Assembly (NCBI GenBank): GCA_965219875.1
Contig: CBDCOW010000003.1
Coordinates: forward strand, 496,001-560,000
From: DAOUKH01 sp965219875
GTDB lineage: Bacteria; Chloroflexota; Dehalococcoidia; SHYB01
Direction: 5' to 3'
Length of the DNA stretch: 64,000 nucleotides
A program made the position numbers and the translations under genes. The notes under the pieces were generated by a model. The model saw only the letters and a list, made by a program, of their open reading frames with translations, ran no database searches and was not told the origin of the DNA. Each line of letters opens with the position of its first letter. Positions within the stretch are counted from its first letter, which is position 1. Below, one piece after another: positions 53,804-62,319 of the stretch.

Positions 53804-55072
53804 CTATTCCGTGCCGGCTTGGGAGGTATCCAGGCGGAAGAGCGCGCGCGCCGTCTCGAGGACTCCCTCGTCTTCGCCGCGGGCCTTGAGCACTGCGGAG
53901 GGATCGTGGAGGAGCTTACGGATGAGGGCCCGCGTCAGCGTCTCGACGCGCTCCCGTTCTTCGTCCGACAGGCCTCCGAGCTTCCGCAGGCTCTTCTCCA
54001 GCTCGCGTTTGCGAATCGCCTCGGCCCTGCCTTGGATCTGCGCGACGACCTCGCCCGCGCCCCGCGCCCGAACCCACTCGTCGTACTCCCGCACCGCCTC
54101 TTCAATGATCGCTTCGACCAACCCCGCCTCGCGGTCCCGCGCCGCCCGGTTGTCCTCCGTGACCGCCTTTAGGTCGTCAACATCATAGAGAAAGACGTTC
54201 GCAACCTCGCGGCATCGCGGATCGATGTCCCGAGGCGCCGCCAGGTCGATCAGGCACATGGGACGGCCTTCGCGGCGGACCATGGCTGCCTCGACGGTGG
54301 CGGCGTCGAGCACGTAGCCCTCGGCTGCCGTAGCGCTGATGACGACGTCGTAGGAGTGGGCCACGGCGGCGATGTTGTCGAAGCCGACGACATGGCCGCC
54401 GAGAATCTCGGCAAGCGCGGCGGCTCTCGAACGGGTGCGGTTGGCGACGCCGATCTCCGCCGCACCGGCATCGCGCAGGCCCTTCGCGGCCAGTTTGCCG
54501 GCCTCGCCGGCGCTGATGACCAGCACCCTGGAACCGCCGAGGCCGCCCAAGACCACCCGTGCTCGCTCCACACCGGCAGTGCTGACCGAGAGGGCGTGAC
54601 GGCTGATTCCCGTCCGTGTCCGGGCGGCGCGGCCTACCCGCAGCCCTCGGTGAAACAGTTTGGTCAACGCCGTACCCAGCCTCCCGGCCTCCGATGCGCT
54701 GACCATCGCGTCGCGCACCTGGCCCAGAATCTCGCTTTCGCCGAGCGCCATCGAATCGAGGCCGCAGGCCACGCGGAAGAGGTGGCGGATCGCCTCCGTA
54801 CCGCGATACTCATAGAGATACGTCTCGGCCCAGCCTCGTGGCGTTCCAGTGAATTCCGCAAGGAAGTCGGCGGCGTGTTCGGTCCCAACATCGGCGCTGG
54901 AAGCCGAGGCGTAGACCTCGACCCGATTGCACGTCGAGAGAATGACGGCCTCCGGCAAGTAGCCGCCAATCGATGCCAACGCGTCCTTGAGGCGCGCGGG
55001 AACGATCGCCAGCCTCTCTCGAACCTCAATCGGGGCCGACTTGTGGCTTATGCCGACGGCTACAATGCTCAC
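53804..55072 (-). CDS. hemA: Glutamyl-tRNA reductase
   Basis: A GTG at 55072 overlaps the cysG-N stop by 4 bases; 422 residues. GISHKSAPIEVRERLAI is the N-terminal catalytic domain, STCNRVEVYA carries the catalytic Cys, and RVACGLDSMALGESEILGQVRDA follows. NADPH-binding segment RVLVISAGEAGKLAAKGL and the C-terminal dimerisation helices complete the family pattern. It starts the C5 heme pathway from Glu-tRNA. The frame continues upstream but only as an artefact over cysG-N. Confidence 0.97.
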   Translation of the reverse strand: MSIVAVGISHKSAPIEVRERLAIVPARLKDALASIGGYLPEAVILSTCNRVEVYASASSADVGTEHAADFLAEFTGTPRGWAETYLYEYRGTEAIRHLFRVACGLDSMALGESEILGQVRDAMVSASEAGRLGTALTKLFHRGLRVGRAARTRTGISRHALSVSTAGVERARVVLGGLGGSRVLVISAGEAGKLAAKGLRDAGAAEIGVANRTRSRAAALAEILGGHVVGFDNIAAVAHSYDVVISATAAEGYVLDAATVEAAMVRREGRPMCLIDLAAPRDIDPRCREVANVFLYDVDDLKAVTEDNRAARDREAGLVEAIIEEAVREYDEWVRARGAGEVVAQIQGRAEAIRKRELEKSLRKLGGLSDEERERVETLTRALIRKLLHDPSAVLKARGEDEGVLETARALFRLDTSQAGTE

Positions 55073-55725
55073 GAACGCTCCTTGGGTTCGGTCTTGGCCT
55101 CGGCTCGGAGGAGGCGCAGCAGCGCCTGCTTCGCCTCGGCCCCCTTGCCGTCGCCGGCGAACTGGTCGATTACGGGGCCCAGGGCGGCCTTCCACACTTC
55201 TCCCGTGATCTGCCGCCCTTCTTCCCTCAAGGCGTCCCGCGCCTCCGCCGCCGCCGCGACGAGGTCGCCATAGTTCTCGGGGAAACGCCCTTCTAGGTCT
55301 TCCCGAACTTTCCGTGCCATCGCTGGACTCCTGCCGTTGGTCGAGATCGCCACGGTGAGATCGCCGCGCTTGAGCAAAGACGGCGCGGTGAACGTGCACA
55401 GCTCCGGGTCGTCCACCACGTTCAGCAGTACCCGGCGCTCGGCCGCCTCCTCGGCGACCCGCTTGTTGACCTCGCGGTCGTCGGTCGCCGCGATGGCGAG
55501 GAAGGCGCCGTCCAGGTCGCCCGCCGCGTACTCGCGGTCGATCCAGGCGATGCGGCCGTCGCGGGCACGTTCCCGCACTTCGGAAGTCGCTTCCGGGCCG
55601 ATCACGACGACCTCCGCGCCCGAGTCCAAAAGACCATCGATCTTTCGCTCGCCCACGTCACCGGCACCTACGACCACGCATTTGCGTCCTTGGAGCGCCA
55701 GAAAGACCGCGTACGATCCCGGCAT
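55069..55725 (-). CDS. Precorrin-2 dehydrogenase / sirohydrochlorin ferrochelatase (CysG N-domain)
   Basis: The 218-residue protein has KCVVVGAGDVGERKIDGLLDSGAEVVVIGPEA (NAD-binding), FLAIAATDDREVNKRVAEEA, LLNVVDDPELCTFTAPSLLKRGDLTVAISTNGRSPAMARKVREDLE. These are the Met8/CysG-B and CysG N-terminal domain hallmarks; it oxidises precorrin-2 to sirohydrochlorin and can insert iron. It pairs logically with CobA in the fusion gene and overlaps hemA by 4 bases. Confidence 0.93.
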   Translation of the reverse strand: MPGSYAVFLALQGRKCVVVGAGDVGERKIDGLLDSGAEVVVIGPEATSEVRERARDGRIAWIDREYAAGDLDGAFLAIAATDDREVNKRVAEEAAERRVLLNVVDDPELCTFTAPSLLKRGDLTVAISTNGRSPAMARKVREDLEGRFPENYGDLVAAAAEARDALREEGRQITGEVWKAALGPVIDQFAGDGKGAEAKQALLRLLRAEAKTEPKERS

Positions 55726-55728
55726 TGC

Positions 55729-56430
55729 TCAACCCGCCGACGGCTTTCGGCGCATGTTGCGCGGTTTGGCTTCGTAAGCGCCCGCGATTTCGAGCAGTAT
55801 CTCGTCCGCGAGCGCCGCGATGTCGGGCCGCGTTCCGCCCTGTGAGGGTACGGCGAGCGAGTCCAGCAGAGTGTTACGAAAGAAGATAAAGGCGGCGACA
55901 GCGTCGCGGGGACCGACACCGCCGGCGGCGAGTTCGCGCCCGTATTCACCGCCGAGATAGCGGGCCTCCTCGCTCAACTCGGGGCGCGGCCGCGCGGCGG
56001 CAGCCCATTCCGAGGCGAGTGCCACCATGCGCCGGCCGAGGACGCGGAGCCGCGCGCGCGCCGGCTCATCGAAGTTGCCGTCCATCTCCGGTGCGCCGGC
56101 ACGCCGACGGTGTAACCGGCGCCGCATTCGAGACAGCGCGCTCTCCGGAACGACGGCGGGGACGCTCTCCTCAATGAATCCTTCGATATCTTGGGAAAAG
56201 AACCGGCGGTGGCCCCCCGGTGTCCTGAACGTCCGCAGCCGACCGGAATCAGCCCAGTGGCGCAGCGTGCTCTCGTTGACGCCGAGCATCTCGCAGGCCC
56301 TGCCCAACGAGATCCACTTCGAGGCCCCTGCCCGTGTCATTGCCGTTAAACCTGCCAAAATCTGTGCATAGTTCCCTAGCACGTCCGACCGGCGTTTTAG
56401 GTTAATACCGTAGCTTGTGAAAGTCAACAC
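55729..56430 (-). CDS. MerR-type HTH regulator heading the tetrapyrrole operon
   Basis: ISLGRACEMLGVNESTLRHWADSGRLRTFRTPGGHRRF is a MerR/excisionase-type DNA-binding domain with the PGGHRRF wing. An Arg-rich linker (RMRRRLHRRRAG) and a roughly 120-residue helical C-terminal domain follow, which could sense a ligand; I cannot name its type. The ATG at 56340 (MTRAGASKW) is an alternative start leaving 203 residues. The gene ends 3 bases before cysG-N, so it likely regulates the operon, perhaps in response to heme or ALA. Confidence 0.78.
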   Translation of the reverse strand: MLTFTSYGINLKRRSDVLGNYAQILAGLTAMTRAGASKWISLGRACEMLGVNESTLRHWADSGRLRTFRTPGGHRRFFSQDIEGFIEESVPAVVPESALSRMRRRLHRRRAGAPEMDGNFDEPARARLRVLGRRMVALASEWAAAARPRPELSEEARYLGGEYGRELAAGGVGPRDAVAAFIFFRNTLLDSLAVPSQGGTRPDIAALADEILLEIAGAYEAKPRNMRRKPSAG

Positions 56431-56645
56431 GATTTCTAGCGCCGGGGACAGGGGTCTACGGCGGTGTCGGCGGAAGCGTCGGCACGGGCCTAGGCATCGA
56501 CAGATCCCGGCAAGCGGATACGAGCATGAGGCGATCGACGGGCCTCAGGTGTGGGAACGGAGCGTGACGGGTCGGCTGGCGCTCGACGCCGCCATCGTTC
56601 ATACTGATCGCCGACCGATCGCGCTTCCGAAGGGAGTGGCTCGAC

Positions 56646-57206
56646 GTGAGCAAGGAACGCGTTCCCCCGGGCCAGTTCGTCACCGGCAAGTTCCCCGTCC
56701 TCACTTACGGCGCGACGCCCAAGTTCGATGCCGACGCCTGGTCGTTCCGGGTCCTCGGCCTGGTCGAGCATGACATCTCGCTCAACTACACCGAGCTGCG
56801 CGCACTCCCCAAGTTCGATCTCACCGCCGACTTCCACTGCGTGACCCAATGGAGCCGCTTGGACAACCGCTGGGGCGGCGTGGCTATCCAGACCATCGCC
56901 GAGATGGCGAAGCCCCTCCCCACCGCGACCCACGTGATGGCCCACTGCGACGGGGGCTATACCACCAACCTACCCATCGACGTGCTCCTCGACGACGACG
57001 TGTTACTGGCCTACGAGCACGACGGTGAGAATCTCGCCTCCGAGCACGGATGGCCCCTGCGCCTCATCGTCCCCAAGCGCTACGCGTGGAAGAGCGCGAA
57101 ATGGCTGCGCGCCCTCGAGTTCCTGGATACCGACCGCCCGGGGTTCTGGGAAATGCACGGCTATCACAACGACGCCGACCCCTGGTCGGAAGAGCGCTTC
57201 TCTTAG
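56646..57206 (+). CDS. Sulfite-oxidase-like molybdopterin protein
   Basis: The GTG-started, 186-residue protein has the Mo-cofactor domain of the sulfite oxidase superfamily, with ADFHCVTQWSRLDNRWGGVAI carrying the conserved Mo-coordinating Cys. HCDGGYTTNLPIDVLLDDDVLLAYEHDG, GWPLRLIVPKRYAWKSAKWLRALEFL and HGYHNDADPWSEERF follow. This short form lacks the dimerisation domain. The N-terminus PPGQFVTGKFPVLTYG fits. The substrate is unknown, possibly an S- or N-oxide. Confidence 0.88.
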   Translation: MSKERVPPGQFVTGKFPVLTYGATPKFDADAWSFRVLGLVEHDISLNYTELRALPKFDLTADFHCVTQWSRLDNRWGGVAIQTIAEMAKPLPTATHVMAHCDGGYTTNLPIDVLLDDDVLLAYEHDGENLASEHGWPLRLIVPKRYAWKSAKWLRALEFLDTDRPGFWEMHGYHNDADPWSEERFS

Positions 57207-57237
57207 CCCGCGCCGCCCGGCGGCGCGGACCGTGCCG

Positions 57238-58597
57238 CTAGAGCCACCACGCGGCGAGGCCCAGCAGCAAGCCGAAGCCGGCAACGTCGGTGAAGGTCGT
57301 CACCACCACCGCGGCCCCGACCGCCGGATCGAGGCGCGCCGCCTTCAACGCCAAGGGCGTTACGTAGCCGACGGCGGCGGCGACCAGCAGGTTCCCCGTC
57401 ATCGCCGTCAAGACGATGAGGCCCAGGTCGATGTTGCCCTTCCACACCCACGCCAGCGCGCCCGCGACGACGCCGAAGACGACGCCCGTTGACCACGCCG
57501 AGCAGGATCTCTTTCGAGATCGGTCGCTTGGCATTGGCCCACGTGAGATCGCCCAAGGCGATGCCGCGGGTCACCAGGGTGAGCGTTTGCGTGCCCGCGA
57601 TCCCACCCTGGCTCGCCACCATGGGCAGGAACACGGCGAGGAACGCGGCGCTCGCGATCGTATCCTCGAAGACGTCGATCACGGTCGCGGCGATGAGCAC
57701 CGTGGCGAGGTTCAGCAGCAGCCAGGGGAAGCGGTTCCGAAAAGAGCGCCCAATGGGGTTGAGCACCCGCTCCGCGCCCGCGATGCTGGCGAGGCGCAGC
57801 ATGTCCTCCGTGGCCTCTTCCTCAATGACGTCGAGGATGTCCTCGCCGAGGATGACGCCGAGCGCGCGGCCCTGATCGTCGACTACGGGGAGCTGCGTGA
57901 GGTCGTCCCGCTGTACGACTCGAACGCATTCTTCCTGGTCGGCCTCGGGGCCGACACGCACCACCTCGGGGTTCATGAGGCTGGGGACCGGAGCGGCGGC
58001 TGGGGCGAGAACAAGGTCGCGCATATGAACGACGCCGACGAGCACGTTGCGCTGGTCGAGCACCAACAGGTAATTCGAGTAGACCTGATCGGGAGAGAAT
58101 CGGCGCAGGTGGCTCACCGCGTCCTCGGTATTCATCCAATCGCGGAGCGACACGAAATCCGGGACCATGAGGCCGCCGGCGGTGTCGTCGGGGTAGTTGA
58201 GGAGCGGCGCGACTTCGAGCGCCCGGCCCATCGCGCCGATTACCGCCTCGCGGTCCTCCCCGGGCAGGCCGCGCAGCACGTCGGCGGCGACGTCGGGGGA
58301 AGCCTCGTCGAGGATGGCGGAAAGAACGGCGGCGTCGAGGGCCGAAGACAGATCGACGGCGTGCTCGGTCTCGAGGTGTTCGAACGTCTGCGCGACCCGT
58401 TCCGGGGGCAGACGGCCGGCGATAAGCGCCTGGGACTCGCGGTCTAGGTTCTCAAGGACGCGGGCGCCGTCGGCGATGTGAAGGTCGGCGATGACCGCGA
58501 CGGCGCCATCGAAGTCCTCGGCGTCGATGAGGTTCTCGACGAGTTCAAGAAGGCCGGCCCCGTCCTCCATCGTTTCAGCCATCGCCATCGTCACCAT
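57238..58597 (-). pseudogene. mgtE: Magnesium transporter MgtE, interrupted by a +1 frameshift
   Basis: The minus-strand frame gives an MgtE N-domain, a CBS pair (NPEVVRVGPEADQEECV and LPVVDDQGRALGVILGEDILDVIEEE) and the membrane part up to KRPISKEILLGVVNG. It then slips into a non-homologous frame at the GGG run (complement of 57485-57487). Deleting one G restores VVFGVVAGALAWVWKGNIDLGL and the rest of the transmembrane domain to AGFGLLLGLAAWWL at 57238. A sequencing or assembly error in a homopolymer is most likely; a real pseudogene is possible. Start codon ambiguous among ATGs at 58597, 58588 and 58582. Confidence 0.88.
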
Positions 58598-58620
58598 CGC
58601 CCGCGGGATTCACCGGGCCG

Positions 58621-58660
58621 AAAAAAGAGGGAGCGAACTCCCGAAGGGGTCCGCTTCCTC
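58621..58660 (-). terminator. Intrinsic terminator of the zinc-ribbon gene
   Basis: On the minus strand a G-A-G-G-rich stem with a TTCG loop (GAGGAAGCGGACCCC / GGGAGTTCGCTCCCTC with small mismatches) is followed by TTTTTT. It lies between the zinc-ribbon gene (58785) and mgtE. Confidence 0.75.
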
Positions 58661-58784
58661 TGGTCGCGTCAAAGGCCGAACAGGCGTTGACTCCGAATGC
58701 GGGTGAGGCTGCTGGCCTCACTCGCCTAGGCGGACGCATGGAGCATCCGCCCACACGGTCCCGCGCACTGGCGCCAGGGACAAA

Positions 58785-58994
58785 TTACGCCGCAGCCGGT
58801 TTACTCACGCGCTTGGAACGGCGGGCCCGCTTCGCTTTGTTAACTTCGGCTTGGAGCTGCTTGGTGAGCAGCATCGACGGCGCGTCGAGATCCCTGATGA
58901 GGCCGCACTGTAGGCATTGATGGAAGGCTCCGTAGGAGTCCTTGTCCTCGTACATGTCTCCGCCGCACTTGGTGCAACTCTTGAGGTAGAGCAT
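58785..58994 (-). CDS. Small zinc-ribbon protein
   Basis: The 69-residue protein has C7-x2-C10 (SCTKCGGDMYE) and C27-x2-C30 (HQCLQCGL), forming a typical zinc ribbon. An Ala/Lys-rich basic C-terminal tail (RARRSKRVSKPAAA) follows, suggesting nucleic-acid contact. The ribbon is of the kind found in small Chloroflexota proteins; function unknown. A hairpin terminator follows. Confidence 0.75.
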   Translation of the reverse strand: MLYLKSCTKCGGDMYEDKDSYGAFHQCLQCGLIRDLDAPSMLLTKQLQAEVNKAKRARRSKRVSKPAAA

Positions 58995-59403
58995 TGTCCG
59001 CTCCTTCGCCGTGGGACCACGGTCCCGGCTATCCCTTTTTGATCTCGTTTTGCACTTTTTTTTGTAAAAGGTTCAAAACTCGCCTCGATTCTACGTCCGC
59101 TCACCTTCGGTGTCAACCCCTTTACATCTGCCGATTCGGCCGTTCCTATGCCACGGCGTTGGTGCCGCCACCCTTTGGTGGACAATCAGGGTAAGACTTG
59201 ATATGCCTCATGTCAATAGACAACGCACATATTACAAGCCACATAGTGATACGCCTTCAGTCGTTTAGCATGACACCACATTTGACAGCTCGCTGATATG
59301 GTGGTTCAATACAGCAACGAGCAGGCGCCATCGCGGCCTGGCCCCTCGCACAACTCTTCGAGTGGGAGCGTTGTGGGGCGAGGGCCGCGGAACGAGGAAG
59401 TCT
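58995..59403. other. 409-base intergenic region upstream of hspR
   Basis: It is AT-richer than its surroundings and lies between divergent genes. It includes a run TTTTTTTTGTAAAAGG and a perfect inverted repeat CACAAC-N15-GTTGTG (59349-59375) 28 bases before the hspR start. TTGACA (59283-59288) with TTCAAT 17 bases downstream could be the heat-shock promoter. It contains no exact CIRCE or consensus HAIR element. No gene. Confidence 0.55.
59349..59375. promoter_or_regulatory. Inverted repeat in front of hspR-dnaK
   Basis: CACAAC and GTTGTG arms are 15 bases apart and surround ACTCTTCGAGT, itself palindromic. HspR binds inverted repeats, so an autoregulatory site is possible, but the sequence is not the HAIR consensus. 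Confidence 0.3.
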
Positions 59404-59814
59404 ATGCAGACCAGAAGACAAGGACTCTACATCATCAGCGTGGCGGCGCAGATCCTCGACATGCACCCGCAGACCCTTAGGAAGTACGAGCGGGCGGGGT
59501 TCATCGAGCCGCCCCGGCTCGGCACCCTGCGGCTGTACTCCGACGAGGACATCGCCCGGCTGCGCCTCATCAAGCATCTCGTTGACGGGCTGGGATTGAA
59601 CCTCGCCGGCGTCGAGTTGGCGCTGCGCCACATCAACCGGCTCGTCGCGCTGCGGCGCCGGGTAGAGAACGAGAAGGACCCCGAAAAGTTGCGCGAAGCC
59701 GCCGCCGGCGCCATCGACCGGCTCCTCGGCGAGCTCGGCCTCGCCGTTACCGAAGAGACCCGGCGGCCGGAGGCGGGGCCGCCGGAAATGAGCCCGTTCC
59801 GGCGCGCGCGTTGA
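59404..59814 (+). CDS. hspR: Heat-shock repressor HspR (MerR family)
   Basis: The 136-residue protein begins at the ATG with GAGGAAG upstream; an open frame runs further upstream. GLYIISVAAQILDMHPQTLRKYERAGFIEPPRLGTLRLYS is the HspR-type MerR DNA-binding domain, with NLAGVELALRHI as the second helix block. HspR represses dnaK and is usually in the dnaK operon, here just before dnaK. The C-terminal charged tail is short. Confidence 0.9.
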   Translation: MQTRRQGLYIISVAAQILDMHPQTLRKYERAGFIEPPRLGTLRLYSDEDIARLRLIKHLVDGLGLNLAGVELALRHINRLVALRRRVENEKDPEKLREAAAGAIDRLLGELGLAVTEETRRPEAGPPEMSPFRRAR

Positions 59815-59917
59815 TCACGGAAGTCCCAAGGCGGCATGACCGGAGCCGAACGCGCCCGCATCCCGCCGCGACAAGACAAACAACACCGTCCGAGAGGGCG
59901 AAAGCAGGAGGCGACGT

Positions 59918-61822
59918 ATGGCAAAAATCCTAGGAATCGACCTCGGTACAACGAACTCGGCTATGGCCATCTTGCAGGCCGGCGACCCCGAGGTTATCGA
60001 AAGCTCGGAGGGAGGCCGCACCACGCCGTCGATCGTGGCTGTCAACCCCAAGACCAACGAGCGGTACGTAGGCCAGGTGGCGAAACGGCAGGCCATCACC
60101 AACCCGGAGAACACCGTCTTCTCCGTGAAACGCCTGATGGGGCGCAAGTTCGACGACCCCGTCGCCCAGAAGGACATCGCGTCGCTGCCCTACAAGGTGG
60201 TGAAGTCGGCGAACGGCGACGCACAGGTGACGATGAGCGGGAAGAACGTGTCGCCGCCGGAAGTGTCGGCGTTGATCCTGCGCAAGCTGAAGGAAGACGC
60301 CGAGACCAAGCTGGGTGAGAGCGTCTCCCAGGCCGTGATCACCGTCCCCGCCTACTTCGACGACTCCCAGCGCAAGGCGACGAAGGACGCCGGCACGATC
60401 GCGGGACTTGAAGTCCTGCGCATCATCAACGAGCCCACGGCCGCCGCGCTCGCCTATGGCCTCGACAAGAAGGGCGACGAGGTCATCGCCGTCTACGACA
60501 TGGGCGGCGGCACCTTCGACATCTCGATTCTCGACATCGGTGGCGGCACCTTCGAGGTCAAGTCGACCAATGGCGACACCCACCTAGGCGGCGACGACTT
60601 CGACCAACGTCTGCTGGACTGGATGGCCGACGAGTTCAACCGTGACAACGGCATCGACCTGCGCCAGGACCGCCTCGCCCTTCAGCGCCTGAAGGAAGCG
60701 GCGGAGAAGGCCAAGATTGAGCTCTCCTCGACCCAACAGACGGAGATCAACCTCCCCTTCATCACCGCCGACGCAACCGGACCCAAGCACCTGGTGCTCA
60801 CCCTTAACCGCGCCTCGCTCGAGAACCTCGTCGGTAACTTGGTCGACCGCAGCTTCGCCTCGGTCAAGCAAGCACTCGCCGACGCCAAGATGGACCCCAA
60901 GGCCGTCGACGAGATCATCCTCGTCGGCGGTCAAACACGGATGCCTCTCATCCAGCAGCGGGTGAAAGACTACTTCGGCCAAGACCCGAACCGCGGCGTG
61001 AACCCCGACGAGGTGGTCGCGATCGGCGCGGCGATCCAAGGCGCAGTCCTCTCCGGCGACGTGCGCGATGTCGTCCTACTCGACGTGACGCCGCTGACCC
61101 TGGGGATCGAGACGCTCGGCGGCGTGTTGACGCCTCTCATCCAGCGCAACACGACGATCCCGTCGGCGAAGTCGGAGACCTTCTCCACGGCATCGGACAG
61201 CCAGCCGCAGGTCGAGATCCACGTTCTCCAGGGTGAGCGGCCCATGGCGGCGGATAACAAGTCCATCGGCCGGTTCATCCTCGACGGCATCCTCCCCGCC
61301 CCGCGGGGGATGCCCCAGATCGAAGTCACGTTCGACATCAACGCCAACGGCATCCTTGAAGTGTCCGCAAAGGACAAGGGAACGGGCAAAGAGCAGAAGA
61401 TCGTGATTCAGCCGAGCTCCGGGCTCGACGACACGCAGGTGGAACGCCTCGTGCAGGAAGCGGAGAGTCACGCCGAGGAGGACAAGCAGAAGCGCGAGTC
61501 GATCGAGCTCAAGAACACCGCGGACAGCATGGCCTACCAGGGGGAGAACCTGCTCAACGAGCACGGCGACAAGATTCCTGAAGATCTCAAGTCGGAGGTG
61601 CAGGGCAAGATCGCCGCGGTCCGATCAGCGCTGCAAGCCGAAGATATGACCACGCTACGTTCCGCTGTAGATGACTTGCAGGCGTCGCTCCAGAAGATGG
61701 GGCAGCACGTCTACAGCCAGCAGACCGGCGCCGAGGGCGGCCCCGCCGCGCCGGGCGGCGACGCGCCGCCTCCGGAGAACGGCGGCGGAGACACCGTGGA
61801 AGGCGAGTTCCGCGAAGTCTAG
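59918..61822 (+). CDS. dnaK: Chaperone protein DnaK
   Basis: The 634-residue protein has GIDLGTTNS at residues 6-14, VITVPAYFDDSQRKATKDAG, the phosphate-binding MGGGTFDISIL, and LVGGQTRMPLIQ. The substrate domain and a Gly/Pro-rich acidic tail (GGDTVEGEFREV) are complete. An AGGAGG-like ribosome site lies before the ATG. It follows hspR by 103 bases. Unusually, neither grpE nor dnaJ follows; a small unknown gene does. Confidence 0.97.
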   Translation: MAKILGIDLGTTNSAMAILQAGDPEVIESSEGGRTTPSIVAVNPKTNERYVGQVAKRQAITNPENTVFSVKRLMGRKFDDPVAQKDIASLPYKVVKSANGDAQVTMSGKNVSPPEVSALILRKLKEDAETKLGESVSQAVITVPAYFDDSQRKATKDAGTIAGLEVLRIINEPTAAALAYGLDKKGDEVIAVYDMGGGTFDISILDIGGGTFEVKSTNGDTHLGGDDFDQRLLDWMADEFNRDNGIDLRQDRLALQRLKEAAEKAKIELSSTQQTEINLPFITADATGPKHLVLTLNRASLENLVGNLVDRSFASVKQALADAKMDPKAVDEIILVGGQTRMPLIQQRVKDYFGQDPNRGVNPDEVVAIGAAIQGAVLSGDVRDVVLLDVTPLTLGIETLGGVLTPLIQRNTTIPSAKSETFSTASDSQPQVEIHVLQGERPMAADNKSIGRFILDGILPAPRGMPQIEVTFDINANGILEVSAKDKGTGKEQKIVIQPSSGLDDTQVERLVQEAESHAEEDKQKRESIELKNTADSMAYQGENLLNEHGDKIPEDLKSEVQGKIAAVRSALQAEDMTTLRSAVDDLQASLQKMGQHVYSQQTGAEGGPAAPGGDAPPPENGGGDTVEGEFREV

Positions 61823-61866
61823 GGGATTCTGAAACACGCCCGAAATACGACCTTGCGCCCATGCCG

Positions 61867-61872
61867 TATAAT
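61867..61872 (+). promoter_or_regulatory. Putative -10 (TATAAT) after dnaK
   Basis: A perfect TATAAT lies 35 bases before the ATG at 61907, with a strong AGGAGGTGA ribosome site between. The -35 is unclear. Confidence 0.5.
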
Positions 61873-61906
61873 CTGGCGAAGCGCGCTGCCATAGGAGGTG
61901 ATTCGG

Positions 61907-62173
61907 ATGTCTGAAAAACTCGAGAACGCCTCTCAGCTTCATGAAACGAAGCTCAGCCGAGACGGTCTTACCGATCTGCAGATGCATTTCCTCGACCGGA
62001 TGCAGGCCTTGGTGCACCAACAAGCCGAGTACCTGCAGCGCGAGGAGCAGGACGACCTCGAACGGAAGCTCATCTCCCGCGCCGTCTACGCTAGCCTCAC
62101 CGACTGCGTGAACACCGGAGTCGGCGACCAGGCCCACGCCGTCTTGGAGGCCTCCCGCCGCCCCGGCTACTAG
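61907..62173 (+). CDS. Small helical protein of unknown function
   Basis: It starts at the ATG 5 bases after AGGAGGTGA, giving 88 residues. The sequence is mostly helical and charged (LENASQLHETKLSRDG, LQMHFLDRMQALVHQQAEYLQREEQDDLERKLISRAVYA), a likely coiled coil. One Cys (TDCVNTG) is present. I do not recognise the family. It follows dnaK and precedes a terminator. Confidence 0.6.
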   Translation: MSEKLENASQLHETKLSRDGLTDLQMHFLDRMQALVHQQAEYLQREEQDDLERKLISRAVYASLTDCVNTGVGDQAHAVLEASRRPGY

Positions 62174-62198
62174 CGCCCGCAACACGTCCAATACGGAG

Positions 62199-62229
62199 AG
62201 CCCGCCGGCGCGACCGGCGGGCTTTTCTT
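62199..62229 (+). terminator. Rho-independent terminator after the small helical gene
   Basis: AGCCCGCCGG-CGCGA-CCGGCGGGCT is a perfect 10-bp stem followed by TTTCTT. Confidence 0.9.
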
Positions 62230-62247
62230 ATGTCGAGACGCGGCGGC

Positions 62248-62253
62248 TATACT
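62248..62253 (+). promoter_or_regulatory. Putative -10 (TATACT) of the phosphoglycerate mutase gene
   Basis: TATACTGAG lies 66 bases before the ATG at 62320. Same motif as before the lipoprotein gene. Confidence 0.45.
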
Positions 62254-62319
62254 GAGTCCGTGCCGCCCGCGCCGGGACGGACCCCAACCAGCACGGCAAG
62301 ACCGCCCTCAAGGACCACC

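Noticed and set aside
59270..59403. Classic CIRCE or HAIR element before hspR
   Set aside because: I searched for the TTAGCACTC/GAGTGCTAA and CTTGAGT/ACTCAAG patterns by eye and found neither; only a different inverted repeat is present.
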